From NCBI RefSeq assembly GCF_030691015.1, contig NZ_JAUYFF010000008.1, forward strand, positions 62,001 to 126,000: 64,000 nt of DNA, written 5' to 3'. This document shows, in pieces, positions 57,257-64,000 of the stretch (the stretch's first letter is position 1; every line of letters starts with the position of its first letter). The stretch is from Sulfuricurvum sp. Its GTDB lineage: Bacteria; Campylobacterota; Campylobacteria; Campylobacterales; Sulfurimonadaceae. The notes below the pieces were generated by a model that was not told where the DNA came from, did not search any database, and saw nothing but the letters and a program-made list of their open reading frames with translations. A program made the position numbers and the translations under genes.

Positions 57257-58087
57257 ATGGACACCATAATAGAGACGATCAAAAAAGAGTTGCGGAATCA
57301 GACCACGATCCCCTACTTCGGGTTAGGGGTGTTTGAGGGAATACTAACCAAAGAGGGAGAAGCTGTCCCGCATGATAGCGATTCGCTTATTTTGGCGATG
57401 AACGGGGGACGTGCGATGTCACCGCGCCTCATGTTCGAATACTCCCGTGCCGCGATGCATCTCGAACAGCGTCGTGGGGTTGAGTATATGACACAGCTTA
57501 TGACCCATATCTATACAAAACCATTCGAATCCACCCCGCTGCACAAAGCGATAGCCGATATGTCTCCGCGCTACATTGTCGATACGAATCGTGACACCAA
57601 ATTTCAAGAACTCTTAGCCTACACCCCGCACTGTCTTATCATCGGTAAATCACGGATTATGGGTCATTTGAACCGTTATGAAGTGTACGAATACGATGTT
57701 GAAAACCAAAAATATTTTTTAGTGGATGACGAAGTGCTCGAAACTGCCGAAAAAATCCTCTTTAAACCGATGGGTTCACCCCTTCCCAATCCAACCTTCG
57801 TCATCTCTGACGCCGACTACGTCGATTGGCTCACCGAAGCGATGGGGGGATTTGCCGTTCCGAAGATCCTCAAAACTTACCGCAAAGCGAAAAAATACCT
57901 CTTTTTGGGAACGTCGTTCGACCGTGATACCGACCGTATGGTGGCCAATGAGCTGAGTCTGGATTTAGAGGGGGGATACGTCATTACCGACAAAGAGCTG
58001 GGTAAAAAAGAGAAAAAGTTCATCGAAAAACACCATATTGAAGTGATCCCTATGTCGCTTCCTGAATTCATCAAAGCATTTGTATAA
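57257..58087 (+). CDS. SIR2-like protein upstream of clpP-clpX
   Basis: A 276-residue protein resembling SIR2_2-type NAD-binding domains: TIPYFGLGVFEG near the N-terminus, HKAIADMSPRYIVDTNRDT in the middle and a C-terminal FLGTSFDRDTDRM segment with the expected Rossmann layout. No signal peptide or membrane segment. ATG 57257 follows AAGGGAT; the longer frame lacks support. The next gene, clpP, starts 10 bases later, so the three form SIR2-clpP-clpX. NADase, deacylase or a simple binding role are all possible; none is proven. Confidence 0.6.
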   Translation: MDTIIETIKKELRNQTTIPYFGLGVFEGILTKEGEAVPHDSDSLILAMNGGRAMSPRLMFEYSRAAMHLEQRRGVEYMTQLMTHIYTKPFESTPLHKAIADMSPRYIVDTNRDTKFQELLAYTPHCLIIGKSRIMGHLNRYEVYEYDVENQKYFLVDDEVLETAEKILFKPMGSPLPNPTFVISDADYVDWLTEAMGGFAVPKILKTYRKAKKYLFLGTSFDRDTDRMVANELSLDLEGGYVITDKELGKKEKKFIEKHHIEVIPMSLPEFIKAFV

Positions 58088-58097
58088 GGAGCCTCGT

Positions 58098-58694
58098 ATG
58101 CCGTTTATTCCAACCGTCAAAGATGTTTCACCGCGTGGAGAGCGTTATTTTGACCTCTTTTCCAAACTCCTCGGAGATCGTGTTATCGTTATCACCGAAG
58201 CAATAGATGATCATATGATGGGAGTTATCGTCTCCCAGCTCCTCTATCTGGAGGCGATGGATCCTGAAGAGCCGATCCATATGTATATCAGTTCACCCGG
58301 TGGTTCGGTGATGGCGGGATTAGCCATATTAGATACTATGAATCTCATCAATGCCCCTGTTCATACCTACGCTATGGGTCTTGTCGCGTCGATGGCGGCG
58401 GTACTCTTTACCTGCGGCGAAAAAGGGCATCGCTATATGCTCCCAAATGCTGAAGTGATGATCCATCAGCCTCTGGGAGGGTATTCGGGTCAAGCGAGCG
58501 ACATCGAAATCCATACCAAACATATCCTGAACCTCAAACGCCGCCTCTACGTAATCCTCGCAGAAGCAACGGGTAAAAGTGCTAAAGTAATCGAAAAAGA
58601 GTCCGACCGCGACAACTATATGGAAGCCTCGCAGGCAATCGAATTTGGTCTAGCCGATGAAATCCTCACAAAATTCACCTCAAAGGATGTCTGA
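58098..58694 (+). CDS. clpP: ATP-dependent Clp protease proteolytic subunit
   Basis: A 198-residue ClpP with the catalytic triad S98 (GLVASMAAV), H123 (EVMIHQPLGG) and D172 (ESDRDNYM). The usual GQAASM is GLVASM here. It forms a tetradecameric protease with ClpX, whose gene overlaps by 1 base. ATG 58098 follows TAAGGAG. Because the pair lies between a SIR2-like gene and nifS rather than by tig or lon, it may be a second, dedicated ClpXP set. Confidence 0.92.
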   Translation: MPFIPTVKDVSPRGERYFDLFSKLLGDRVIVITEAIDDHMMGVIVSQLLYLEAMDPEEPIHMYISSPGGSVMAGLAILDTMNLINAPVHTYAMGLVASMAAVLFTCGEKGHRYMLPNAEVMIHQPLGGYSGQASDIEIHTKHILNLKRRLYVILAEATGKSAKVIEKESDRDNYMEASQAIEFGLADEILTKFTSKDV

Positions 58695-59905
58695 TGAGTA
58701 CTGAAAAATCGTGTTCATTTTGCGGGAGAAAGCAAAGCGAAGTGAAAAAAATGTTCTCCTCGGAGACGACCCATATCTGTAACGAGTGTGTCACCACCTG
58801 CTCGGCAATACTCCAAAAAGAGGTACGTTACGAGCAACGCTCCGCGATGCAACAACAACTCCCGACCCCTGAGAAGATCGTCGAGTTTTTGGACAAATAC
58901 ATCATCGGTCAATATGACGCGAAAAAAGTCCTCGCCGTCGCCCTCTACAACCACTACAAACGGATCGAAAACCCGATCTACAATAATGTCGAACTTGAAA
59001 AATCGAACATTATGCTCGTAGGACCGACGGGAAGCGGTAAAACCTTGCTCGCCAAATCGCTCTCTAAAATCATGCAAGTCCCCTTCGCCGTTGCCGATGC
59101 GACAGCCCTCACTGAAGCGGGTTATGTCGGTGAAGACGTCGAGAGTATCCTCAGCCGCCTCCTTGCCGCCGCGAACTATGACATCGAACTCGCACAACGG
59201 GGGATCATCTACATCGACGAAGTGGACAAAATCGCCCGCAAGGGTGAAAGCTCCACGATGGGTCGCGATGTCTCAGGCGAGGGAGTACAGCAAGGATTGC
59301 TCAAAATCCTAGAGGGTGCCGAAGTCTACGTCCCCGTCAAAGGGAGCCGTAAGAACTCTACGACGGAGACGGTACTCTTTAACACCGCTCACGTCCTCTT
59401 CGTCTGCGGAGGAGCCTTTGTCGGTCTCGTCCCTGACACCCACACGAAAAAAACGAACAAAGTAGGATTCAGCAAAAGTGCCTCTGCCGATGCGAAACCG
59501 AAAAAAATCGATGCCAAAGCGCTCGTCCATTACGGGATGATCCCCGAATTTATCGGACGTATCCCCGTCGTCGCACAGCTGGGTGAACTCACCAAAGCTC
59601 AAATGATCCAAATCCTCCAAGAACCGGATAACGCCCTCATCAAACAGTTCCAAGCATTGTTCGACATGGACGGCATCGAGTTGAATTTCGAGCCAAAAGC
59701 TCTCGAAGCGGTCGCGCAAAAAGCAATCGATAGAGGTGTCGGTGCGCGGGGATTACGGGGGATTATCGAGGAGGCAATGCTTCCGTTGCAGTTTAGCTGT
59801 CCGTCGAAGAAGAATCTCCAAAGCGTCACTATCACCGAATCGGTCATCGACAATCCGGACAATGAGCCTATCTACGTCTACAAAGAAGAGCACGCAGAAG
59901 CGTAG
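58694..59905 (+). CDS. clpX: ATP-dependent Clp protease ATP-binding subunit ClpX
   Basis: A 403-residue AAA+ unfoldase. The N-terminal zinc-binding domain has C7, C10, C29 and C32; Walker A GPTGSGKT is near 109, Walker [10 protein letters not shown] near 175, and the RKGES, pore-loop GYVGED and sensor-2 [10 protein letters not shown] motifs are intact. It feeds substrates to ClpP. In Azotobacter a nif-linked ClpX2 controls NifB/NifEN levels, which is the reason to consider a nitrogen-fixation role here. Confidence 0.94.
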   Translation: MSTEKSCSFCGRKQSEVKKMFSSETTHICNECVTTCSAILQKEVRYEQRSAMQQQLPTPEKIVEFLDKYIIGQYDAKKVLAVALYNHYKRIENPIYNNVELEKSNIMLVGPTGSGKTLLAKSLSKIMQVPFAVADATALTEAGYVGEDVESILSRLLAAANYDIELAQRGIIYIDEVDKIARKGESSTMGRDVSGEGVQQGLLKILEGAEVYVPVKGSRKNSTTETVLFNTAHVLFVCGGAFVGLVPDTHTKKTNKVGFSKSASADAKPKKIDAKALVHYGMIPEFIGRIPVVAQLGELTKAQMIQILQEPDNALIKQFQALFDMDGIELNFEPKALEAVAQKAIDRGVGARGLRGIIEEAMLPLQFSCPSKKNLQSVTITESVIDNPDNEPIYVYKEEHAEA

Positions 59906-59920
59906 TTGAAATACACCCTA

Positions 59921-59950
59921 TTGCCTATGGGGTGTCAGTTAGGTTATAAT
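59921..59950 (+). promoter_or_regulatory. Promoter of the MNT gene, giving a leaderless transcript
   Basis: TTGCCT (59921-59926) and a perfect TATAAT (59945-59950) are 18 bases apart. The ATG begins only 7 bases after the TATAAT, so transcription would start at or next to the start codon. No ribosome binding site is seen, which agrees with a leaderless message. Confidence 0.6.
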
Positions 59951-59956
59951 CATCGT

Positions 59957-60247
59957 ATGAAACTGCAAGATGCCATTGAAGTATTAGAATCGTACAAACG
60001 TAACCACGCTGAGGAATTCGGAATTGTTCGCATCGGTATATTCGGCTCCGTGGCACGAGATGAAGCGACACAAGAAAGCGACGTCAATGTCGTTATTGAG
60101 ACGAAGCATCCCAATCTTTTTAAACTCTCCCGTATCCGTCTCGATCTCGAAGAACTGATGCACACCCATGTCGATCTCATCAGCTACCGTGAGAGCATGC
60201 ACACGTTCTTAAAAGAACGAATCCAAAAAGAAGCGATCTATGCCTGA
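59957..60247 (+). CDS. MNT-type nucleotidyltransferase, orphan
   Basis: A 96-residue minimal nucleotidyltransferase domain protein with the GS motif (FGSVARDEA, G30-S31) and then SDVNVVIE. The second metal aspartate of the usual DxD is N44, so activity may be reduced or absent. In MNT-HEPN systems a HEPN toxin gene is adjacent, and none is present here; instead a RelE-like toxin fragment follows 33 bases on. The start ATG 59957 is chosen because the alternative TTG at 59906 abuts clpX and has no conserved extension. Confidence 0.75.
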   Translation: MKLQDAIEVLESYKRNHAEEFGIVRIGIFGSVARDEATQESDVNVVIETKHPNLFKLSRIRLDLEELMHTHVDLISYRESMHTFLKERIQKEAIYA

Positions 60248-60280
60248 AAAGGCTCTGCTGATTGAAACCCTAACAATAGT

Positions 60281-60388
60281 ATGATTCTTCAGTTGCAAAA
60301 AAAGCAACCTGTCCTCTTTTTCCTTTTTCCAATTGAAGACGATACAGTCATACTCGCACGACTAGGCAGTCTATGTTATATAAAATAA
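60281..60388 (+). pseudogene. RelE/YafQ-like toxin C-terminal remnant
   Basis: A 35-codon frame starting at ATG 60281 encodes a run ending IEDDTVILARLGSLCYIK, which resembles the last strands of YafQ/RelE-type mRNA interferases (IEDDTVILARxGxHxxL-like). The N-terminal two thirds of such a toxin is missing and there is no antitoxin beside it, so it is probably a decayed gene end. The hairpin GTTGC-A7-GCAAC at 60292-60308 lies within it. It stops one base before the convergent partner gene of the ATPase operon. Confidence 0.5.
60290..60333 (+). terminator. Possible terminator after clpX/MNT
   Basis: GTTGC (60292-60296) and GCAAC (60304-60308) pair around an all-A loop, followed by a pyrimidine tract with two T5 runs. 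The stem is only five base pairs with a possible bulged extension (CAG/CTG), so efficiency is uncertain. Confidence 0.4.
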
Positions 60389-60937
60389 TTAGGAACAGAT
60401 TGTCGATAATTTAGACTGCAAAGAAGTACACTCAATAAATGGAGCTTTTCTATGAATTGTTGATACTAAAACATTCATGATAGTATCTATTGGTGTACCA
60501 CTATGACAATATAAATAAAAAACAGGCATATTGGCAGTTTTAGCTGGGTTATATTGTGTTGCCAATATATGTGTGGTGTTAGATACTTTTCTTAATGAAG
60601 TGGATAATAAATCACTAATAGTTTGGTGAAAAATTCGTTTTTTGACATCTATATCCATTGGTCTGATTAATAACATTACATCTGTGAGCTTAAGATGAGT
60701 TATTCCACCTCTATCTTCTTTATATGTTTCCAGATCTTTTCCTAATTCTTTGCAACACATGTCAAAAAAAGAAAGCAATAAACTTTTTTCTTCTACTAAA
60801 ATATACTTATCTGCACACTCAATGATTTTATCACAGGTAGATCCTTTTGAATCCAAAGGATCACCATCAATAATAGTGTATGAATGAAGATTGCTATCAC
60901 AGCAACCTTCTTGAACTTTACTTAAAGGTATTGCCAC
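60389..60937 (-). CDS. Unknown partner protein of the AAA ATPase
   Basis: A 182-residue soluble protein that I do not recognise. An element YILVEEKSLLLS (about residues 45-56) has the E-x-K spacing (E49, K51) found in PD-(D/E)XK nucleases, with aspartates upstream at 24, 26 and 36, but no full motif can be confirmed. Seven cysteines are scattered. It starts with GTG at 60937 after GAGG and overlaps the ATPase gene by 16 bases, so the two form one translation-coupled unit. Base composition is clearly more AT-rich than in clpX or nifS. A nuclease or effector role is speculation. Confidence 0.6.
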   Translation of the reverse strand: MAIPLSKVQEGCCDSNLHSYTIIDGDPLDSKGSTCDKIIECADKYILVEEKSLLLSFFDMCCKELGKDLETYKEDRGGITHLKLTDVMLLIRPMDIDVKKRIFHQTISDLLSTSLRKVSNTTHILATQYNPAKTANMPVFYLYCHSGTPIDTIMNVLVSTIHRKAPFIECTSLQSKLSTICS

Positions 60938-62049
60938 ATTACATCCTCAAGTGGACCCAATAATTCTTTTTGTAGATTTTGCCAATTTTCTTCATTTAAA
61001 ATGGTATTCGAGACAACACCATCTACTTCATTCAAAAGATTGAATGAAACACGGTCTCTAATGCCTTTATTTTTTGCTAAAGCATTAAGATAATCAGCCA
61101 TATACGGGCTATGTGTTGAAAATACAATCTTTACTCCTGCATTCATGAGTTCTATAAACAACTCTACCATTTTCAACTGCCATGTAGGATGAAGGTGTAC
61201 TTCAGGTTCTTCCCAAAATAGCGTTGAACCTTTTTTGAGAGCCTTATTCGTAACAAGATATTGGAGCAATCCGATGCTTTTTATACCGGAAGAAGCATTT
61301 ACTATATCAAAAATCTTATCATTTGATTTAAATATAAAGCTGTCACCACTATCCTCGATGTTACCTTTGATAATTGCTTTTGATTTTATTATAAAAGATT
61401 TTATAAACTCGTCTTGTTCTTCATCTGTAAATGAATAGTCTTTATCAAGTATTTTAAGTAAAGATTCAATGTGATAAGGTGTTTTTCCTTTATCTCGAAT
61501 CATAAATTTTTTAAACTCAAGGATAAGTGGTGTTTCAACAAAAAGTACATTATCCGGTACTTCCCAATCATCTTGCTTAGAAGTTATAACATCAATTGAC
61601 AAGTTATTCTCATCATATTTCAAGTTAAAAAAGTCGCTTGTAATTTCAAATTTATTTGATATTTGATTTAAGTTTCCAAAAATCGATTCTAATATATTTT
61701 TGTATGAAAACTTTACCAGTTCCTCTATATCTTTTTCTTTTTGAGAAATTTTTTCATTTATATCTCTATAATTTTTTAGATGAAATAAAATTTCATCAAT
61801 TTTTTCTTTTGATAAATTTGGCATAACATTTTTTTTAAATTTATCATAGTCACTCAGTACTTCCTTCGCGACTTCTAAACCAACTTTATACTCTGATTTC
61901 GTTTTATGAAACGACTCGTCAAATGCATACAAAAGTTTCATAATATAGCTTTTACCTGAACCTGGTTTACCAGTAAAAACAGTTATATCTTGTATATCAA
62001 AATCACTATCTTTTATTTTTGCAAAGTTTTTCAGATTTAAATGAGCCAT
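60922..62049 (-). CDS. AAA-family (AAA15/SMC-like) ATPase of a putative two-gene defence module
   Basis: A 375-residue ATPase. Walker A GKPGSGKS is at residues 27-34, a coiled-coil-rich middle spans about 75-150, an ABC-type signature-like ASSGIKS near 262, Walker B TLFWEEPEVHLHP near 286 and the H-switch VFSTHSPYMADYL near 320. This layout is that of single-protein ABC/SMC-like ATPases often paired with nuclease or toxin partners (OLD, Septu, PARIS and similar), but I cannot assign it to a known system. It is AT-rich, encoded divergently from nifS and followed at once by the unknown partner. Confidence 0.8.
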   Translation of the reverse strand: MAHLNLKNFAKIKDSDFDIQDITVFTGKPGSGKSYIMKLLYAFDESFHKTKSEYKVGLEVAKEVLSDYDKFKKNVMPNLSKEKIDEILFHLKNYRDINEKISQKEKDIEELVKFSYKNILESIFGNLNQISNKFEITSDFFNLKYDENNLSIDVITSKQDDWEVPDNVLFVETPLILEFKKFMIRDKGKTPYHIESLLKILDKDYSFTDEEQDEFIKSFIIKSKAIIKGNIEDSGDSFIFKSNDKIFDIVNASSGIKSIGLLQYLVTNKALKKGSTLFWEEPEVHLHPTWQLKMVELFIELMNAGVKIVFSTHSPYMADYLNALAKNKGIRDRVSFNLLNEVDGVVSNTILNEENWQNLQKELLGPLEDVMWQYL

Positions 62050-62090
62050 TTTTCTTCTTTATTTTACAATTTCATAAGGGTTTGAATCAC

Positions 62091-62159
62091 TTTACCACAT
62101 GATGAATTTATTAAGTGCATATATTTTACCACTTCATACATAAATATTTAACTTTACCA
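62091..62159. repeat. Three TTTACCA direct repeats upstream of the ATPase operon
   Basis: TTTACCA occurs at 62091-62097, 62125-62131 and 62153-62159 in an AT-rich 198-base gap between the divergent ATPase and nifS genes. Spacings are 34 and 28 bases, about three helical turns each. On the minus strand they read TGGTAAA and precede the ATPase start (62049), so they could be operator half-sites; this is inference. Confidence 0.4.
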
Positions 62160-62194
62160 TCAAATAATATAAAATATAAATTCTAACAAATTTC

Positions 62195-62210
62195 TCGAAC
62201 AAATCTTGCA
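62195..62210 (+). promoter_or_regulatory. nifS: Sigma-54-type promoter of nifS
   Basis: TCGAACA-AATC-TTGCA resembles the nifE/nifN elements (TCGCACG-CTTC-TTGCA) at the key positions and the Campylobacterota GGAACA-N4-TTGC pattern except for one G. The predicted start near 62222 gives a leader of about 25 bases with the GAGGAC ribosome binding site. Confidence 0.68.
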
Positions 62211-62238
62211 TTCTCTCCTCATACTATCCGACATATGA

Positions 62239-63431
<1,193 letters not shown>

Positions 63432-63432
<1 letters not shown>

Positions 63433-63770
63433 TGCGCCCTTACCGCAATATCAGTGACTCGGAACTCGAAGCACTCGGTGCAACGCGCGAATGGAACAGA
63501 GAATTTCTCCTCTCCCTAGCGCTCCCCGCACACATCCTCTGGGTACATACTGCCAGAGAAAAATATCATCGCCTTGATCCGCTTGACCCCTCTTTGGTAC
63601 GTACACTCACGATAGAGCGCATCCAAGGGGATGTGATTAAAACCGATTTCGGAAGTTACTCCCTCGATACGGGAAAAAATATATTTTATGCGTGCGGCTG
63701 TAAAAAGTTTTGCGATTGTTACGGGCAGCTCTATCCGCTGATGAAAAATACCCAACAATCAGCTTCCTAG
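63432..63770 (+). CDS. Unknown Cys-rich protein coupled to nifS
   Basis: A 112-residue soluble protein not recognised by me. Its C-terminal third has C-x-C-x3-C-x-C (ACGCKKFCDC, about residues 88-97), a compact soft-metal or cluster-binding pattern. It shares one base with the nifS stop, so it is translated with it; nifU is usually the neighbour of nifS but is not seen here. A sulfur-acceptor or assembly-helper role is possible but unproven. Confidence 0.65.
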
Positions 63771-63844
63771 CAAAATCGCTTATTCTTATACAAATACCTC
63801 GGCAATGTGCTATTATAGTACGCAAATTTGATTAAAGGTTTTTG

Positions 63845-64000
63845 ATGAGTCTCCCGGAAAAAGAGGTATTTTTAATCACTGAAAATGATGTATGCAGTAA
63901 GCTTTTCCAATCCGCCATCGACACTCAAACTAATTTAATCATCCTCATGCATCACAATACTCCCGTACTTTTTAATAAAGCGTTTCAAACTTTTACCGGT
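63845..64000 (+). CDS. Start of a PAS-domain protein (truncated by window edge)
   Basis: The frame from ATG 63845 (AAAGG upstream) stays open to the right edge, 52 residues. The segment ILMHHNTPVLFNKAFQTFTG looks like the beginning of a PAS domain, as in sensor kinases or diguanylate cyclases. What follows is outside the window, so the class cannot be told. Confidence 0.6.
   Translation, partial: MSLPEKEVFLITENDVCSKLFQSAIDTQTNLIILMHHNTPVLFNKAFQTFTG

Noticed and set aside
62091-62159. TTTACCA repeats as a mini CRISPR or iteron array
   Set aside because: Only 7 bases are shared, in three copies with unequal spacing in an AT-rich gap. There is no cas gene or replication gene; kept only as possible operator half-sites.

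Overview
The window looks like a chromosomal segment of a free-living Campylobacterota (epsilonproteobacterial) sulfur or hydrogen oxidiser of the Sulfuricurvum/Sulfurimonas type. This is inferred from gene content and order, not from a database search. The strongest pointers are the block flgA-ubiX-coaD-tmk-hisS-speA-cysE, which matches the order known from Campylobacter; a RibBA with a degenerate GTP-cyclohydrolase half; many PAS/GGDEF/EAL signalling proteins; and a nif cluster with sigma-54-type promoters next to rpoN. No rRNA, complete insertion sequence, prophage or CRISPR array is visible.

Layout. 1-1.7 kb: end of an arsenate-reductase-like gene, an ArsP/DUF318 permease, a small Cys-rich protein and a mini-thioredoxin. 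1.7-10.7 kb: ion transport (CPA2 antiporter, SulP, NhaA, P2-type ATPase, second SulP). 10.7-13.1 kb: membrane GGDEF-EAL protein. 13.1-19.3 kb: the tightly overlapping flgA-to-cysE housekeeping operon. 19.3-21.7 kb: three envelope genes (COG3014-like, YcfL-like, LpoB-like). 21.7-23.2 kb: ribBA, then tRNA-Gln and two identical initiator tRNAs behind a consensus sigma-70 promoter. 23.3-28.0 kb: a multi-PAS GGDEF-EAL protein and a chemoreceptor, with a stranded GGDEF tail between them. 28.1-34.8 kb: nitric-oxide detoxification/respiration (nnrS, HPP protein, Rrf2 regulator, norQ-norD-norB-norC). 35-39.1 kb: a Cache-like membrane protein, a diguanylate cyclase and a Y-family polymerase.

39.2-46.7 kb: rpoN and nitrogen-fixation genes (2Fe-2S ferredoxin, nifZ, nifW, nifF, DUF269, nifX, nifN, nifE), with an MdaB-like quinone reductase inserted in opposite orientation between nifN and nifE. 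Nearly identical -24/-12 elements precede nifN and nifE, and a related one precedes nifS at 62.2 kb. The structural genes nifHDK and nifB are not in the window. 46.7-57.1 kb: methyltransferase, MscS channel, Host_attach-family protein, a second copy of the Cache-like membrane family, a DksA-like protein lacking most zinc cysteines, another P2-type ATPase, AmrS radical SAM enzyme, Tex and a DEAD-box helicase.

57.2-64.0 kb: a SIR2-like gene, clpP and clpX in one operon, then a small accessory island (orphan and probably leaderless MNT nucleotidyltransferase, RelE/YafQ-like toxin remnant, AT-rich two-gene ATPase plus unknown-partner operon), then nifS with a Cys-rich small gene and the start of a PAS protein. 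The AT-rich ATPase/partner pair is the best candidate for an undescribed (possibly defence) system. The SIR2-ClpP-ClpX operon and the two-copy Cache/4-TM family are the next most interesting.
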